DNA from: Roseateles sp049532965 | GTDB lineage: Bacteria; Pseudomonadota; Gammaproteobacteria; Burkholderiales; Burkholderiaceae_C | Length of the DNA: 64,000 bases | Assembly (NCBI RefSeq): GCF_049532965.1 | Contig: NZ_CP186694.1 | Location: forward strand, 4,216,001-4,280,000 | Direction of reading: 5' to 3' | In this document: positions 50,572 to 59,745 of the stretch, one piece after another | Numbering within the stretch: position 1 is the stretch's first letter | How the letters are laid out: every line of letters starts with the position of its first letter | The notes under the pieces: generated by a model | Database searches by the model: none | What the model was told of the DNA's origin: nothing | The model's input: the letters and a program-made list of their open reading frames with translations, nothing else | Translations under genes and position numbers: made by a program

Positions 50572-50604
50572 AAACGCCGGAGGGTTTCACCCACCGGCGT
50601 TCTT
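50572..50604. terminator. Shared terminator between gatB and the DUF4124 gene
   Basis: AACGCCGG ... CCGGCGTT hairpin with an internal GGGTTTCACCC stem, followed by CTTC on the plus strand and preceded by A-rich sequence (T-rich on minus). Likely bidirectional. Confidence 0.65.
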
Positions 50605-50619
50605 CATTGGCCGTCCGCT

Positions 50620-51333
50620 TCAACGACCGGTGCCTGGGGCGGAAGCCTTGCTGTCCAGCGAGCCCGGTGCGGCACCGGCCCACAGGCGCTTCAGCCGGGC
50701 GAGTTCCTCGTCGTAGAGCTTGTTGACCCGCACGATCTCTGCCTTCTGGTTGTCGATCGAATCGCGCTGCGCCGCCGCGGCGGCGTCGTTCATGTCGAGC
50801 TGGTGCTGCAACTTGAACGGCAGCCGCTTGCCCTTGTAGAACTCGGCCTCCTCGAGGATCGGCTTGCGCTCTCCGGCAAGCGCCTGCAAGCGCTTCTCCG
50901 ATTGCTGCATGGCTTGGCGAATGTCGTCGAGCGCCGACTCGCGCGCGCGCTGATGCGCCGCCTGGTCGGGGTAGCGTTGCAGCAGGTTTCGATCGCGCCG
51001 GACGGCATCCTGCTGCGCCGCGCGCTGCACTTCCTCTTGCCGCTTGCGCTGCTCGGAGGCGGCTTGCTCTTCGGGCGACATCGCGGGGGGCAGCATCCTT
51101 CGGACCGAGCCGTCGGAGTTCAGCACGCGTTGCTCCCGAGACTGGCACTCGGGAATCGGACGATCCGATGTCAGGCGCCGGCCGTCCGGTGTCGAGCAGG
51201 TGTAGATCGTGGGCGATGCCGCCTTGGTCTGCGCCGCGGCCGGGGTCGCCAGACCGCCGACCAGCGTCAGCAGACCGGCGAATGCCACGGGCGCGAGCGT
51301 TCGGGACAGCAAGCGAGTTGCGGAGGGGCGCAT
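50620..51333 (-). CDS. DUF4124 periplasmic protein with coiled coil
   Basis: 237 residues. Signal peptide ending ATPAAAQ, then a short DUF4124 domain (IYTCSTPDGRRLTSDRPIPE with CQSREQRV), followed by a long charged helical region (MSPEEQAASEQRKRQEEVQR and LDDIRQAMQQSEKRLQALAG) likely to form coiled coil. Function unknown. Its ATG overlaps the pyrE stop by one base (TGATG), so it is translationally coupled. Confidence 0.85.
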   Translation of the reverse strand: MRPSATRLLSRTLAPVAFAGLLTLVGGLATPAAAQTKAASPTIYTCSTPDGRRLTSDRPIPECQSREQRVLNSDGSVRRMLPPAMSPEEQAASEQRKRQEEVQRAAQQDAVRRDRNLLQRYPDQAAHQRARESALDDIRQAMQQSEKRLQALAGERKPILEEAEFYKGKRLPFKLQHQLDMNDAAAAAQRDSIDNQKAEIVRVNKLYDEELARLKRLWAGAAPGSLDSKASAPGTGR

Positions 51334-52022
51334 CAGACTCCGTAGCGATCTCGGTAAGCGTGGACCGCCGCGGCATGGGCGGCAACGGCGGTGCTGCTGG
51401 TGGTGTTCAGGTACTGCAGCAGGTCCGACAAGCCCGCGATCGCGACCACCGGCAGCTTCAGTTGGTCGCGCACGTACTGTACTGCCGACCAGGGAAGGTC
51501 CTGCCCGTTCTCCGCGGCCTTTTCGTGGCGGTCCAGGGCAATGGTCACGCCGCACGGCGTGGCGCCCGCCGCCTGGATCATCGCGATCGATTCCCGCACC
51601 GAGGTGCCGGCCGAGATGACGTCATCGATGATCAGCACTCGCCCCTGCACCTTCGCACCGACGAGCGTGCCGCCCTCGCCGTGGTCCTTCGCCTCCTTGC
51701 GGTTGTAGGCGAACGGCTTGTTGTGCCCGAGCCGCGCCAGTTCGACCGAGACGGCCGCAGCCAGCGTGATGCCCTTGTAGGCGGGGCCGAAGATCATGTC
51801 GAACGCCAGTCCTGACGCGAGCAGGCGCTGCGCATAGAACTGGGCCAGGCGGCCGAGCTTCAGGCCGTCATCGAACAGGCCGGCATTGAAGAAGTACGGG
51901 CTCAGGCGACCGGCCTTGGTCTTGAATTCGCCGAAGCGAAGCACCCCGCTGTCGACGGCGAAAGCAACGAATTCCTGAGCCAGGGCGTCGGGAGGATCCT
52001 GGCGGGAGGCGGTGGCGGTCAT
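51333..52022 (-). CDS. pyrE: Orotate phosphoribosyltransferase
   Basis: Makes orotidine monophosphate from orotate and PRPP in pyrimidine synthesis. 229 residues. Seen: FKTKAGRLSPYFFNAGLFDD, FGPAYKGITLA, AYNRKEAKDHGEGG and the PRPP loop VLIIDDVISAGTSVRES. Start MTATASRQD at 52022 is chosen over an upstream extension of low quality. Confidence 0.97.
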   Translation of the reverse strand: MTATASRQDPPDALAQEFVAFAVDSGVLRFGEFKTKAGRLSPYFFNAGLFDDGLKLGRLAQFYAQRLLASGLAFDMIFGPAYKGITLAAAVSVELARLGHNKPFAYNRKEAKDHGEGGTLVGAKVQGRVLIIDDVISAGTSVRESIAMIQAAGATPCGVTIALDRHEKAAENGQDLPWSAVQYVRDQLKLPVVAIAGLSDLLQYLNTTSSTAVAAHAAAVHAYRDRYGV

Positions 52023-52318
52023 GGCGGCGCGACGTCGTAACGTACTGTGTGACTGGCGCGGGATTGTAGGACGCGGGGTTGCCGGCGCCGTTCTCAAGAG
52101 CGGGCACCGCGCTGGAGCGCCGAAGAAACGCCGGCGAAATCGGCTTCCGGTTGGAAGTCGATGCGCCGTCGCAACGGAAATGGCATCGCGCGGCGTTGTC
52201 CTACAGCCGGTGTTTCACCCCATTACAAAAGGAACAGGATCCGGGAACCGCGACTTGTAACAGCGTGGCATTCTTCGCTCATCCCCTCGAGGTAGGGGTA
52301 AACCATAAGAGGTGAATC

Positions 52319-52969
52319 ATGGCGTTGACTACCAATCACAAGATCGCGGCGGGTGCCGTTGGGGCGGCCGTGCTGGTCGTGGCTGCATTCTTCGCGGGGC
52401 GCCATCAATCGGCGCCGAGCGCGCCCGACCTGCCGGTCGCATCGGCCGAGCAACACGGCACCGCCGCGGCCGACGAGTCGCGCGCCGCACGCCGCGCCGC
52501 CGACGACGCCGTCCAGCATCGCCCGGCCACCGAGCCGCGCCGCGTGGCGCAGCAGCAGGCGCCGCGCGACGGCGGCTCGACCGGCAACTCCGAAAACGCC
52601 GGCACGTCGGGCACCGCCCAACCGGACTCCCGCCTGTGCGCGTCGTGCGCGACGGTGCTGTCCGTCCGCACCGAGGCCCGTGAGGGCCAGGGCACCGGCC
52701 TGGGCATGGTCGGCGGCGCCGTGGTCGGCGGCCTCCTGGGCAGTGCGGTGGGCGGCGGCACGGGCAAGAAGATCGCCACGGTTGGCGGCGCGGTCGCGGG
52801 CGGCTACGCCGGCAACGAGATCGAGAAGCGCCAGCGCAGCACCACCGTGTGGGTGGTCCGCATGCGCAATGCCGACCAGAGCATCCGCACGATGAATTTC
52901 AGCCACGACCCGGGCGTGCAGAACGGCGACATCGTCCGCGTCAGCGACGGCCAACTGATCCGCCAGTAA
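52319..52969 (+). CDS. Glycine-zipper 2TM protein (SlyB/Rick17kDa-like)
   Basis: 216 residues. An N-terminal membrane anchor (AAGAVGAAVLVVAAFFAG) is followed by an Ala/Arg-rich low-complexity spacer, a cysteine pair (RLCASCATV), and a glycine-zipper segment (GMVGGAVVGGLLGSAVGGGT, then VGGAVAGGYAGNEIEKRQR). The end is a small beta domain (TVWVVRMRNADQSIRTMNF). Resembles outer-membrane 17 kDa surface-antigen-type proteins, but has a transmembrane anchor rather than a lipobox. AGAGGTGA precedes the start. Confidence 0.88.
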   Translation: MALTTNHKIAAGAVGAAVLVVAAFFAGRHQSAPSAPDLPVASAEQHGTAAADESRAARRAADDAVQHRPATEPRRVAQQQAPRDGGSTGNSENAGTSGTAQPDSRLCASCATVLSVRTEAREGQGTGLGMVGGAVVGGLLGSAVGGGTGKKIATVGGAVAGGYAGNEIEKRQRSTTVWVVRMRNADQSIRTMNFSHDPGVQNGDIVRVSDGQLIRQ

Positions 52970-53000
52970 GCGTCGCGCGGTCTCGCGCGCGGAGTGGGGA

Positions 53001-53028
53001 AACGCCGGCGATGCCGGCGTTTTCTTTT
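53001..53028 (+). terminator. Rho-independent terminator of the glycine-zipper gene
   Basis: AACGCCGGC-GAT-GCCGGCGTT followed by TTCTTTT; textbook form. Confidence 0.88.
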
Positions 53029-53063
53029 GGGCCGCACCTGGTGAGCCACTGTGAGACGCGGCA

Positions 53064-53664
53064 TCAGTCGTCCCGTCCCGGCAAGGCGCGCCGCCACTGG
53101 ATCGCCTCCGACACGTGCAGCGGCGTGACGGTCTCCAGGCCGGCCAGATCGGCAATCGTCCGCGCGATGCGCAGCACGCGGTGGATGCTTCGGCCGGACC
53201 ATGCGAGCCTTGCCGAAGCCCGGTGCAGCAGAGCCTCGGCGGCAGGTTCCAGCTGCAGGTGCTCGTCGAGCTGCGCGGCCCCCAGCTGGGCGTTCGCACA
53301 CCCCTGACGCGCCAGCGCCCGGGTGCGCGCCTCCGCCACCCGCGCCGCCACCGTGATGCTGGACTCGCCGTCCGGGGCGGCCGAAAGGACGGACGACGGC
53401 AGCACCGGCACCTCCACCGTCAGATCGATCCGGTCCAGCAGCGGTCCGGACAGGCGGTTCTGGTAGCGCGACACCTGATCGGGTGAGCACCGGCATGGCT
53501 TGGCCGGATTGCCCAGGTGCCCGCATGGGCAGGGGTTCATTGCGGCGACCAGTTGGAACCGCGCCGGGAACTCCGCCTGGTGCGCGGACCGCGAGATGTG
53601 GACCCGTCCGGTCTCGAGCGGCTCGCGCAGCGCTTCGAGCGACAGGCGCTGGAACTCCGGCATT
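53064..53664 (-). pseudogene. comM: comM, 3' fragment, interrupted by the island
   Basis: ComM is the hexameric helicase that drives branch migration in natural transformation. Only the part after Walker B remains: PEFQRLSLEALREPLETGRV, FQLVAAMNPCPCGHLGNP and the Mg-chelatase C-terminal domain ending RRALPGRDD. The native run GVLFLDE should precede MPEFQ, but the sequence changes abruptly at about 53664 into the low-GC island. The 5' part, including Walker A, is not in the window. ComM is therefore disrupted. Confidence 0.92.
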
Positions 53665-53743
53665 AGGACGAACAATCTGTCTGTCTGTTTCGATGCGGGG
53701 GACCTCCCGCTACCGTTAGGTGTCGCTCCACCTTGACCACACG

Positions 53744-54892
53744 ATGACCGCACAGAACCTCCCCGGCAGCTCAATTGGTTCGGCACCTTGGACCTCGCTC
53801 AAGATTGTTGGGGGAGACGTAGGCAGTTGGTGGTCTGCGTCAGATGGTGCGCTGAACGACGCAGATTGGCGACCACGATACAAGCGGCTGAACTCTCTTC
53901 ACGTCATTCTGGACAGCACGAGGCGTCCCGTCGCGGCGCCCTCGTTGTTTCTCGCGAGAATCGGGCTTGCGACAAGAGGCGTCACCGATGACTCGGTGCG
54001 AACATACGCTGAATGCCTTATTAGTTGGTCGAAGTTCTGTGCTGATGAGAAGCTGTACTTCCTGGATGCACGAGAAGAGGATCTGCAAAACTTCAGACTG
54101 ACTCTATATAACAATTTAAGCGCCCCCCGCCAACGATCCACGGCAGGTGTCAATCTGAAGCTGAAAGTTGTCGTAGAGTTCTACAAGTGGGCGCAAATGC
54201 AAGGGTTCCGGACGTCCCTGGGAGGGTTTCTCCAATCCGAAGAATTTGATAAGCGACGCGCACTAGGGCTGAGGCCCACCGTGCGTCATCCACGTGGACT
54301 TGGGATGGAGGAGGTCAGTCGAATACTCGGGCTAGCAAAACAGCCCTATCGATTGGCTTTTAAATGGGCGATCACAACCGGCATGCGCAGGGCTGAAATT
54401 TGTCGTCTTCGCGTCTCAGATTTGCCATCTCAAGCGGAGATCGCTTTAAGTGATGATGGGCTCGTGAAGTTGCCCGTCGTACGAAAGGGCGGACGACTCA
54501 CTTCAGTCTATGCGCCGGTCGCACTCCTGGAAGAAACAAACTGGCATATTATGACGCTGCGTCCAGCGCCACAACCAAACGGAGAGGATTATGTATTTCT
54601 GAATCGCCGAGGTTCTCCCGTTTCGCGCTCTTCTATGTCGAAACACTTTCGACAGTGCGCAAACGCCATCGGTAGTTCGGCAACTTTACACTGGCTGCGC
54701 CACACCTTTGCGATTCAACTCTTGACAATCCTAGAGAGAAGCGGTTCCGGAAACAACATCAAGATAGCGCAAGTTCTCCTAGGTCATGCCACGTCAGCGA
54801 CAACGGAGATATATCTCGAGGGCATGAGTGTCACATCGGAAGCGGTCATTGAGGCGCTGTCCTTTCTCTACGGAGCTGGCCCGAATGATTAA
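53744..54892 (+). CDS. Tyrosine recombinase, TnpA-like
   Basis: 382 residues from ATG 53744 (a GTG at 53720 would add 8). A core-binding domain is followed by a complete catalytic domain. Numbered from the GTG, the residues are Arg223 in TTGMRRAEICRL, His324/Arg327 in LHWLRHTF, His356 in VLLGHATSA and Tyr365 in TTEIYLEG. It should cut and rejoin the ends of the element. It is the first gene of an overlapping four-gene run and closest to the comM junction. Size and position match Tn554 TnpA. Confidence 0.92.
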   Translation: MTAQNLPGSSIGSAPWTSLKIVGGDVGSWWSASDGALNDADWRPRYKRLNSLHVILDSTRRPVAAPSLFLARIGLATRGVTDDSVRTYAECLISWSKFCADEKLYFLDAREEDLQNFRLTLYNNLSAPRQRSTAGVNLKLKVVVEFYKWAQMQGFRTSLGGFLQSEEFDKRRALGLRPTVRHPRGLGMEEVSRILGLAKQPYRLAFKWAITTGMRRAEICRLRVSDLPSQAEIALSDDGLVKLPVVRKGGRLTSVYAPVALLEETNWHIMTLRPAPQPNGEDYVFLNRRGSPVSRSSMSKHFRQCANAIGSSATLHWLRHTFAIQLLTILERSGSGNNIKIAQVLLGHATSATTEIYLEGMSVTSEAVIEALSFLYGAGPND

Positions 54893-56555
54893 GCACAACA
54901 ATCTGGGTCAAAAGATTGTCCTAACTGACGCGGACGGACGAGAGGTCTCTGAGTTTGATCTTGGTCGACATGGACTCGAAAGCGCACAGGTTGAGGCGTT
55001 ACTCGGTGGATTCACAGCGGTGTTCGGGCACACCTCGTTGGAAGCTCAGAGGCAGACCTTCCGCGCAATCCTGAAGTTTGTCGCGTTTTTGAAAGAGTCG
55101 AGAATTTCCGGGTCGGCCCTGTTGCCCAAGGACGTTCTAGAAAGGTTTCATAAATATCTCTGCGCTTCGGGTCTTGCCGGGAGTACGTGCCAATCGATTC
55201 AGAATCCGGTGCTGAAAATTGCAAAGTGGATTATTCGTAATCGACCGCATGTGCTCGCAACTAATGCCAGCGTCCGAGTCGCAGGTTTTAAACGACAGCT
55301 TCCTAAGCCCAGGAAAAGGCTGTCGGAAGAGCAGTTCAAGCAAATACTCCTCGTCTGCTATGAACATATAGAAAGAACGGTCGCCCATATCCAAAGAAAT
55401 CTCGACCTCCTTGACGGAAGCGCGGCCCCGGCGGCGCACGAGCTAGATCGCCTTGCTCTAACCGAAGAGCTGCTCCAGCTCGGTGGCGGAATCATCCCAG
55501 TGCAAAAATGGATCAAAAGCAGTCTTATGACCAGAGTCGCCAAACATGGAGGCCTCCGATCTCTACGGTCAAGCATTAGCGTTAGTCCATCACAGATGTT
55601 TCCGTTCTACCTAGCGTGCTTGGCGCAGTCCGGAGGCAACCCGATGGCTTTACTGGATATGCCCACGCAGTGTATCGTCCCGCACGGGCTTAGAAGCGAT
55701 CTCGAGTGCCTAATTTGGACGAAGCCGCGTTCTCGTAGAGAGCAGAGAGTTGACTTCCCAAAGTCGAAGGACTGGAGTGCGCCAAATATTGTCAGGCGAC
55801 TTGTGAAGGTTTCCGCCCGGATGCGCCAGTTCGCGCGACCCACTGATAGAGAGAAGCTGTTCATCGTCGAGCCGTCTTCGGGCGGCCAAGCGCGCGTGCC
55901 TTGCATGCAGCTGATGCATGTTCTACTCGACGAATTTATCGCCGAGAACGTACTTCCAGACTTTGACTTCAAGGATCTCCGGCCATTCACGGCGCAAGCG
56001 CACCATCGTATAGCTGGCATCGCCGGGGCGCGAACTCGTCTTAACCACCGCGATGGGCGAACAACCGCAAACTACTTGGACCGCGACGACGCCCTAAAGA
56101 CCCATGCAACGACCATTGCAAAATTTCAAGGGGAGCTAAGTTCCCGAAAGCTCGGGGTGGAAAAAGCAACACAGCCCTGGGGCGCTGATACTAGCTCCTT
56201 CTCCGGCTCCTCCCAAACTGTCTTCGGGTTCCAGTGCAAAGATCCTCTTGGCGGGCTCGACGGGGTGAGCGCCAAGGGCAAGCTCTGTGTGAATTTCAGT
56301 CGATGTAGTACTTGTCCCGGCGCCCTTGTTCCTCTGGATGATCCAGCTGTCGTCGGCAGAATATTGAGCGCCGGCATCGCGCTGAAAGATGCTCGTGAGG
56401 ATGCAATAAGGCGAGGATGGCTTAAGCGTTTCAATATCGTCTATGAGCCCACCAGAAAAATCATTGAAGAGGAGATCATTCCGAAAGTTCCGGCGCACGC
56501 CTTGAAGGCCGCGAGAGGAATGATTGATGTATCAAATATCCCATTGATCGAATGA
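54885..56555 (+). CDS. Tyrosine recombinase-like protein, TnpB-like, atypical active site
   Basis: 556 residues; the ATG at 54885 overlaps the previous stop by 8 bases. The catalytic domain is recognisable but degenerate: AQSGGNPMALLDM has Asn252 where the first Arg is expected, FKDLRPF has Lys363 in place of His before Arg366, then RLNHRDGRTTANYL gives His388 and Tyr397. The C-terminus has a Cys cluster (FQCKDP, LCVNFSRCSTCPG) like a zinc-binding knuckle. It may be a helper rather than an independent enzyme. AT-rich relative to chromosomal neighbours. Confidence 0.85.
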   Translation: MIKHNNLGQKIVLTDADGREVSEFDLGRHGLESAQVEALLGGFTAVFGHTSLEAQRQTFRAILKFVAFLKESRISGSALLPKDVLERFHKYLCASGLAGSTCQSIQNPVLKIAKWIIRNRPHVLATNASVRVAGFKRQLPKPRKRLSEEQFKQILLVCYEHIERTVAHIQRNLDLLDGSAAPAAHELDRLALTEELLQLGGGIIPVQKWIKSSLMTRVAKHGGLRSLRSSISVSPSQMFPFYLACLAQSGGNPMALLDMPTQCIVPHGLRSDLECLIWTKPRSRREQRVDFPKSKDWSAPNIVRRLVKVSARMRQFARPTDREKLFIVEPSSGGQARVPCMQLMHVLLDEFIAENVLPDFDFKDLRPFTAQAHHRIAGIAGARTRLNHRDGRTTANYLDRDDALKTHATTIAKFQGELSSRKLGVEKATQPWGADTSSFSGSSQTVFGFQCKDPLGGLDGVSAKGKLCVNFSRCSTCPGALVPLDDPAVVGRILSAGIALKDAREDAIRRGWLKRFNIVYEPTRKIIEEEIIPKVPAHALKAARGMIDVSNIPLIE

Positions 56556-58345
56556 AAATCGAACGCAAAGGGCGACAACTGTGGGTGCTCGAACGCGACT
56601 TATTGCACGAAGACAAAAAGTGGACATTGTCGTGGGTTGGCTCGGTTCCTGATGGCCTCGGAACAAAGCACCAGCGGAATCGTCTCATATCCACTGCGAA
56701 ACTGCTGTTCGAGAACGCCTTCGGAGAGAGCAATCCGCGAGGGAGGACTTTCGCGCCCGCGACGCTTGCGTTGAAATTCCGCGTCCTGAAAACTTTAATG
56801 AGATGGATGGCTCAGCGTAATGTATGGATGTTCTCCGAGCTTGATCTGGACGATATAACCGACTTCATCGTGGCTCGAGAAGGCGTTCAAAAGGATTCAA
56901 TTTCAGAGAAAACCGTTAGCTTGATATTAGGCGTTCTTCATAGCCTATGGGAAGTGCGCGATGTCTGCTCTGGAACTTTTTCATTCGATCCATTGTTGGC
57001 GAAGGAAGCGGTTCTTAAAACTGGAATCGAGATGCGCCCAATTGCTCCGTGGCCTGCAATGCCGGAGGAGGCTGCAGTGCGCTTCATAGCTGAGGCTTTC
57101 TACTGGATACGGGAAGTCGGTCCATTCGTGATAGAGACCCTGGAGGCCCGGTGGGAAGCGCAGAACGCAATGATTGGAAAGGCGCAACATCGGCGTAGTG
57201 CAGATTCTCGTGTTTTTTACAGAAAACTCGCTGAGGATCCGCGTTTCATCGATGCGGTGGATAGACTGAGTTTTCAATCGAAGAGAACCTACAAGATGCT
57301 TTCGCATCTGATAACTGTGTGCGAGGGTGCCGCTGCCTTCTTACTGCTGTGTCTCGTTGGGTTTCGAGCAAGCGAGTTGGTGTCACTGAACGAAGGATGC
57401 CTCGTTGCGCAGGAAGGCGATTCCCCGCCGTTCATCGTAGGGAGGGCAGCCAAGGCGGATCGCGATAGGGTATGGGTGGCAGGTCATCCAGTTCCAGAAA
57501 TTATCGATTTCCTAAGCAACCTCACCAAGCATGTCCGTGGAGGGCATCGCGTAAAGACGAAGGGGCTGCTTCTTGTTAGGCCTGTAGGGGCTCCAACTTT
57601 TGTCCCCCGTCGGTCCGTGCATCGCTGGGACGAATGTTCGCTGGCCCGGAGACTCAAAGAGTTCTTCGCCATTCGTGCAGCTGAAGGATTTCAGATTGAT
57701 TTCCATCCGCACATGGGTCGTAAGACGTTTGCAAAGTTGGCAGTCATACGGAATAGAAAGAATCTTGAGGCCGTTTCGGCCCAATTGGGGCATGTCTATG
57801 CCTGGTTTACGGATGGAAAATATGTTGGAGTGGACCATGAACTAGCGGAACTGCTCGATCAAGCGGATCGGGAAGCACTTGCAAGCGGCCTGGAGAAAGT
57901 TCTTACCAGTACGAATGTTTTTGGCGGGGCGAGCGGCGCTTTGGAAGAGATGCGAAAGGGAGCTTCTAGGTTCAGAGGCAAGGGCGCGCTTAAATCGAAA
58001 ATTGACGAGCTTATCAGGCAGGGCGTTAAGCTCGCGCCTTGTGACTGGGGATACTGCGTATACTCAAAGGCCCATTCAGCCTGTGACGGCAATGACGCCG
58101 GGCCCAATGAGGCAAAACGTTCGCCTGACGTATGTTCGACGTGTAAGAACTTCGCAATAACCGAGCATGACATATCTTGGTGGGATAATCGAGTAACCCG
58201 TGAGCAGGCATTCCTTGAGCGAAACGATCTTTCCGACCAGACCCGTAGCGTCGTGCAACTGCGCTTGAATAACTCCCTGTCACTTCTGAAGAAGAGCGTG
58301 ATCCAAAAAATGCGGCCGAAAGCTGAGGAGGTCAAGAATGGTTGA
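56552..58345 (+). CDS. Tyrosine recombinase, second TnpB-like
   Basis: 597 residues, overlapping the previous gene by ATGA. The catalytic residues are complete: Arg272 in VGFRASELVSL, His387/Arg390 in HPHMGRKTF, His414 in QLGHVYAWF and Tyr424 in DGKYVG. A C-terminal Cys cluster (Cys497, 502, 511, 528, 531; CSTC) could bind zinc. The N-terminal 150 residues contain a SAM-like core-binding domain (TLALKFRVLKTLMRWMAQRN). Likely acts with the other two recombinases. Confidence 0.88.
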   Translation: MKIERKGRQLWVLERDLLHEDKKWTLSWVGSVPDGLGTKHQRNRLISTAKLLFENAFGESNPRGRTFAPATLALKFRVLKTLMRWMAQRNVWMFSELDLDDITDFIVAREGVQKDSISEKTVSLILGVLHSLWEVRDVCSGTFSFDPLLAKEAVLKTGIEMRPIAPWPAMPEEAAVRFIAEAFYWIREVGPFVIETLEARWEAQNAMIGKAQHRRSADSRVFYRKLAEDPRFIDAVDRLSFQSKRTYKMLSHLITVCEGAAAFLLLCLVGFRASELVSLNEGCLVAQEGDSPPFIVGRAAKADRDRVWVAGHPVPEIIDFLSNLTKHVRGGHRVKTKGLLLVRPVGAPTFVPRRSVHRWDECSLARRLKEFFAIRAAEGFQIDFHPHMGRKTFAKLAVIRNRKNLEAVSAQLGHVYAWFTDGKYVGVDHELAELLDQADREALASGLEKVLTSTNVFGGASGALEEMRKGASRFRGKGALKSKIDELIRQGVKLAPCDWGYCVYSKAHSACDGNDAGPNEAKRSPDVCSTCKNFAITEHDISWWDNRVTREQAFLERNDLSDQTRSVVQLRLNNSLSLLKKSVIQKMRPKAEEVKNG

Positions 58346-58715
58346 CGATCGACGATCGGTGAGGGAAAGAGTGGAGGACGCACTAGAAGTTCTTGCAAGG
58401 GACGATCCCCATCTGCCGATCAAGATAGAGACGCTGTGCAAGGCAGCAAACGTGAATCGGTCGAACCTGTACGCGAACCATCGGGACTTGGTAGAACGCG
58501 CACTTCGCCGGACTATTCGACCTCCGGAGCCGCTGGTCCGAGACCGACAAAAGTCTGAACAGAGCCGTGCTATTGAACAGGCTTGTGAGGAGAGTTTGGA
58601 CCTTGAGCGGCGCTACAGGGCGCTCTTGATAATCTGCGTGGAGCAGCAAGAGGAGATTCGACAGCTTCGCTTTAAGAACGCAGAGTCGACCTCTCGGAAG
58701 CGGGCCTCACGCTAG
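58338..58715 (+). CDS. TnpC-like small helical DNA-binding protein
   Basis: 125 residues, the same length as Tn554 TnpC, starting 8 bases before the recombinase stop. The N-terminal half looks like a helix-turn-helix (IKIETLCKAANVNRSNLYAN, then HRDLVERALRR), and the C-terminal half is a coiled coil (RAIEQACEESLDLERRYRAL followed by EQQEEIRQLR). Probably the accessory protein that directs orientation or assembly of the recombinases. Identification rests on order, size and helical pattern. Confidence 0.8.
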   Translation: MVDDRRSVRERVEDALEVLARDDPHLPIKIETLCKAANVNRSNLYANHRDLVERALRRTIRPPEPLVRDRQKSEQSRAIEQACEESLDLERRYRALLIICVEQQEEIRQLRFKNAESTSRKRASR

Positions 58716-58914
58716 CCGGCAAGTTTGTCGATCGGGCCGAAGTAAAAAAACCGGTTGGCGGCGCAGCTCCCTTAAAGCTCGGTGGCCCCCGCTCTAAGGA
58801 GGCAAGAGTTCTGTCTTGCGAGGTGCCGTTGCAGGCACCGGCTACTCCACCGCGACCCGGGCCAAACAACCCCGATATGTCCGCTTTCAGCCGAGGCTGT
58901 GGAAACGCGTTTGC

Positions 58915-59361
58915 TTAGATTCGCACCTCCAGCACATGCCACAAATGGTCGCTGAGAGGTGAGAGAACGCATTCGAGTCGTTGGAAGAGCACCTCGACCC
59001 TCCCGCGGTCGCTGCCGTTCCCCTCCAGTTGTTCGCCGTGTAGTCTGACTTGGGGAAGGATCTGCGGCGCCAAGGCATGTCCCAGCGATAGCTCCAGCGC
59101 TCGGCCGTCCTCCCTCGAGAGTTTCCCCGGCGTCATCTCGAAGGTCGGCGCCCTCGTCTTGTTCCCCCAAGAACGGCCTTGCTGCTGCAGGGCCAGGCGG
59201 CCGAGGCCAATCTCGCCGCGCCGGAGCACACAAACCTCCAGATCCTGCAAGAAGAATTCGTTGGAGGCCCGGCACTTGAGATCGTCAAGCACCAATGCAT
59301 CGCCGGCGCCAAGACCCGCAGGAATCGCATGCTCCCGGTTGCCGAGGGCCGTCTCGGCCAC
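58915..59361 (-). CDS. Hypothetical protein, doubtful
   Basis: A 148-codon frame from a GTG with GC-rich third positions, so coding is possible. The product (GDALVLDDLKCRASNEFFLQ, VRLHGEQLEGNGSDRGRVEV) matches no family I know. No ribosome-binding site is visible, and short frames on the other strand compete. Listed because nothing better explains this stretch. Confidence 0.3.
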   Translation of the reverse strand: MAETALGNREHAIPAGLGAGDALVLDDLKCRASNEFFLQDLEVCVLRRGEIGLGRLALQQQGRSWGNKTRAPTFEMTPGKLSREDGRALELSLGHALAPQILPQVRLHGEQLEGNGSDRGRVEVLFQRLECVLSPLSDHLWHVLEVRI

Positions 59362-59427
59362 AGTAGAGACATCCGTGCATGCGCTGCATAATCCCGTGTG
59401 AGGCTAGGCAGCCTTGGCAGGCGAACC

Positions 59428-59634
59428 CTAGTGACGGCCCTCAGCCATCACCTTGATGGCGGACCGGGCCGCCGCGCGTGCGTCCTCGGCGGTCGGGTGC
59501 TCGCCGGCAAGAGGAATTCGGATCGGGTCTTCGCCTTCCGAACTGCGGCTCAGCCCCAGCACCAACATCGCGCGGAAGAGCGCCTCACCGACCGGCTCCA
59601 CTTCAACATCCGCCCAGAACCCATCGTCGGTCAT
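59428..59634 (-). CDS. Hypothetical small protein
   Basis: 68 residues from ATG 59634, preceded by AAGGGAA. Acidic N-terminus (MTDDGFWADVEVEPVGEALF) and an end with Ala-rich helix (TAEDARAAARSAIKVMAEG). The shape resembles small plasmid/island-borne orphans. No function can be assigned. Confidence 0.5.
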   Translation of the reverse strand: MTDDGFWADVEVEPVGEALFRAMLVLGLSRSSEGEDPIRIPLAGEHPTAEDARAAARSAIKVMAEGRH

Positions 59635-59745
59635 CGATAAGGTTCCCTTCGCACGAAAAAGCTGCAGCGGCTGCAGTCTGCGCCAGTGCAGTTTAGCGAG
59701 CAATCCCTTGAGCCAATAGCTCGCACGATTGATCGCGCGCCGTGC

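Noticed and set aside
53670..53720. CTGTCTGTCTGT and GGGGGACCTCCC as terminal inverted repeats of the island
   Set aside because: No matching copy was found elsewhere in the window and the other end is not available; may be only a local microrepeat and palindrome.
58800..58860. Possible tRNA or small RNA with GGTGCC/GGCACC hairpin past the recombinases
   Set aside because: No cloverleaf or anticodon arm can be built; only a short hairpin.
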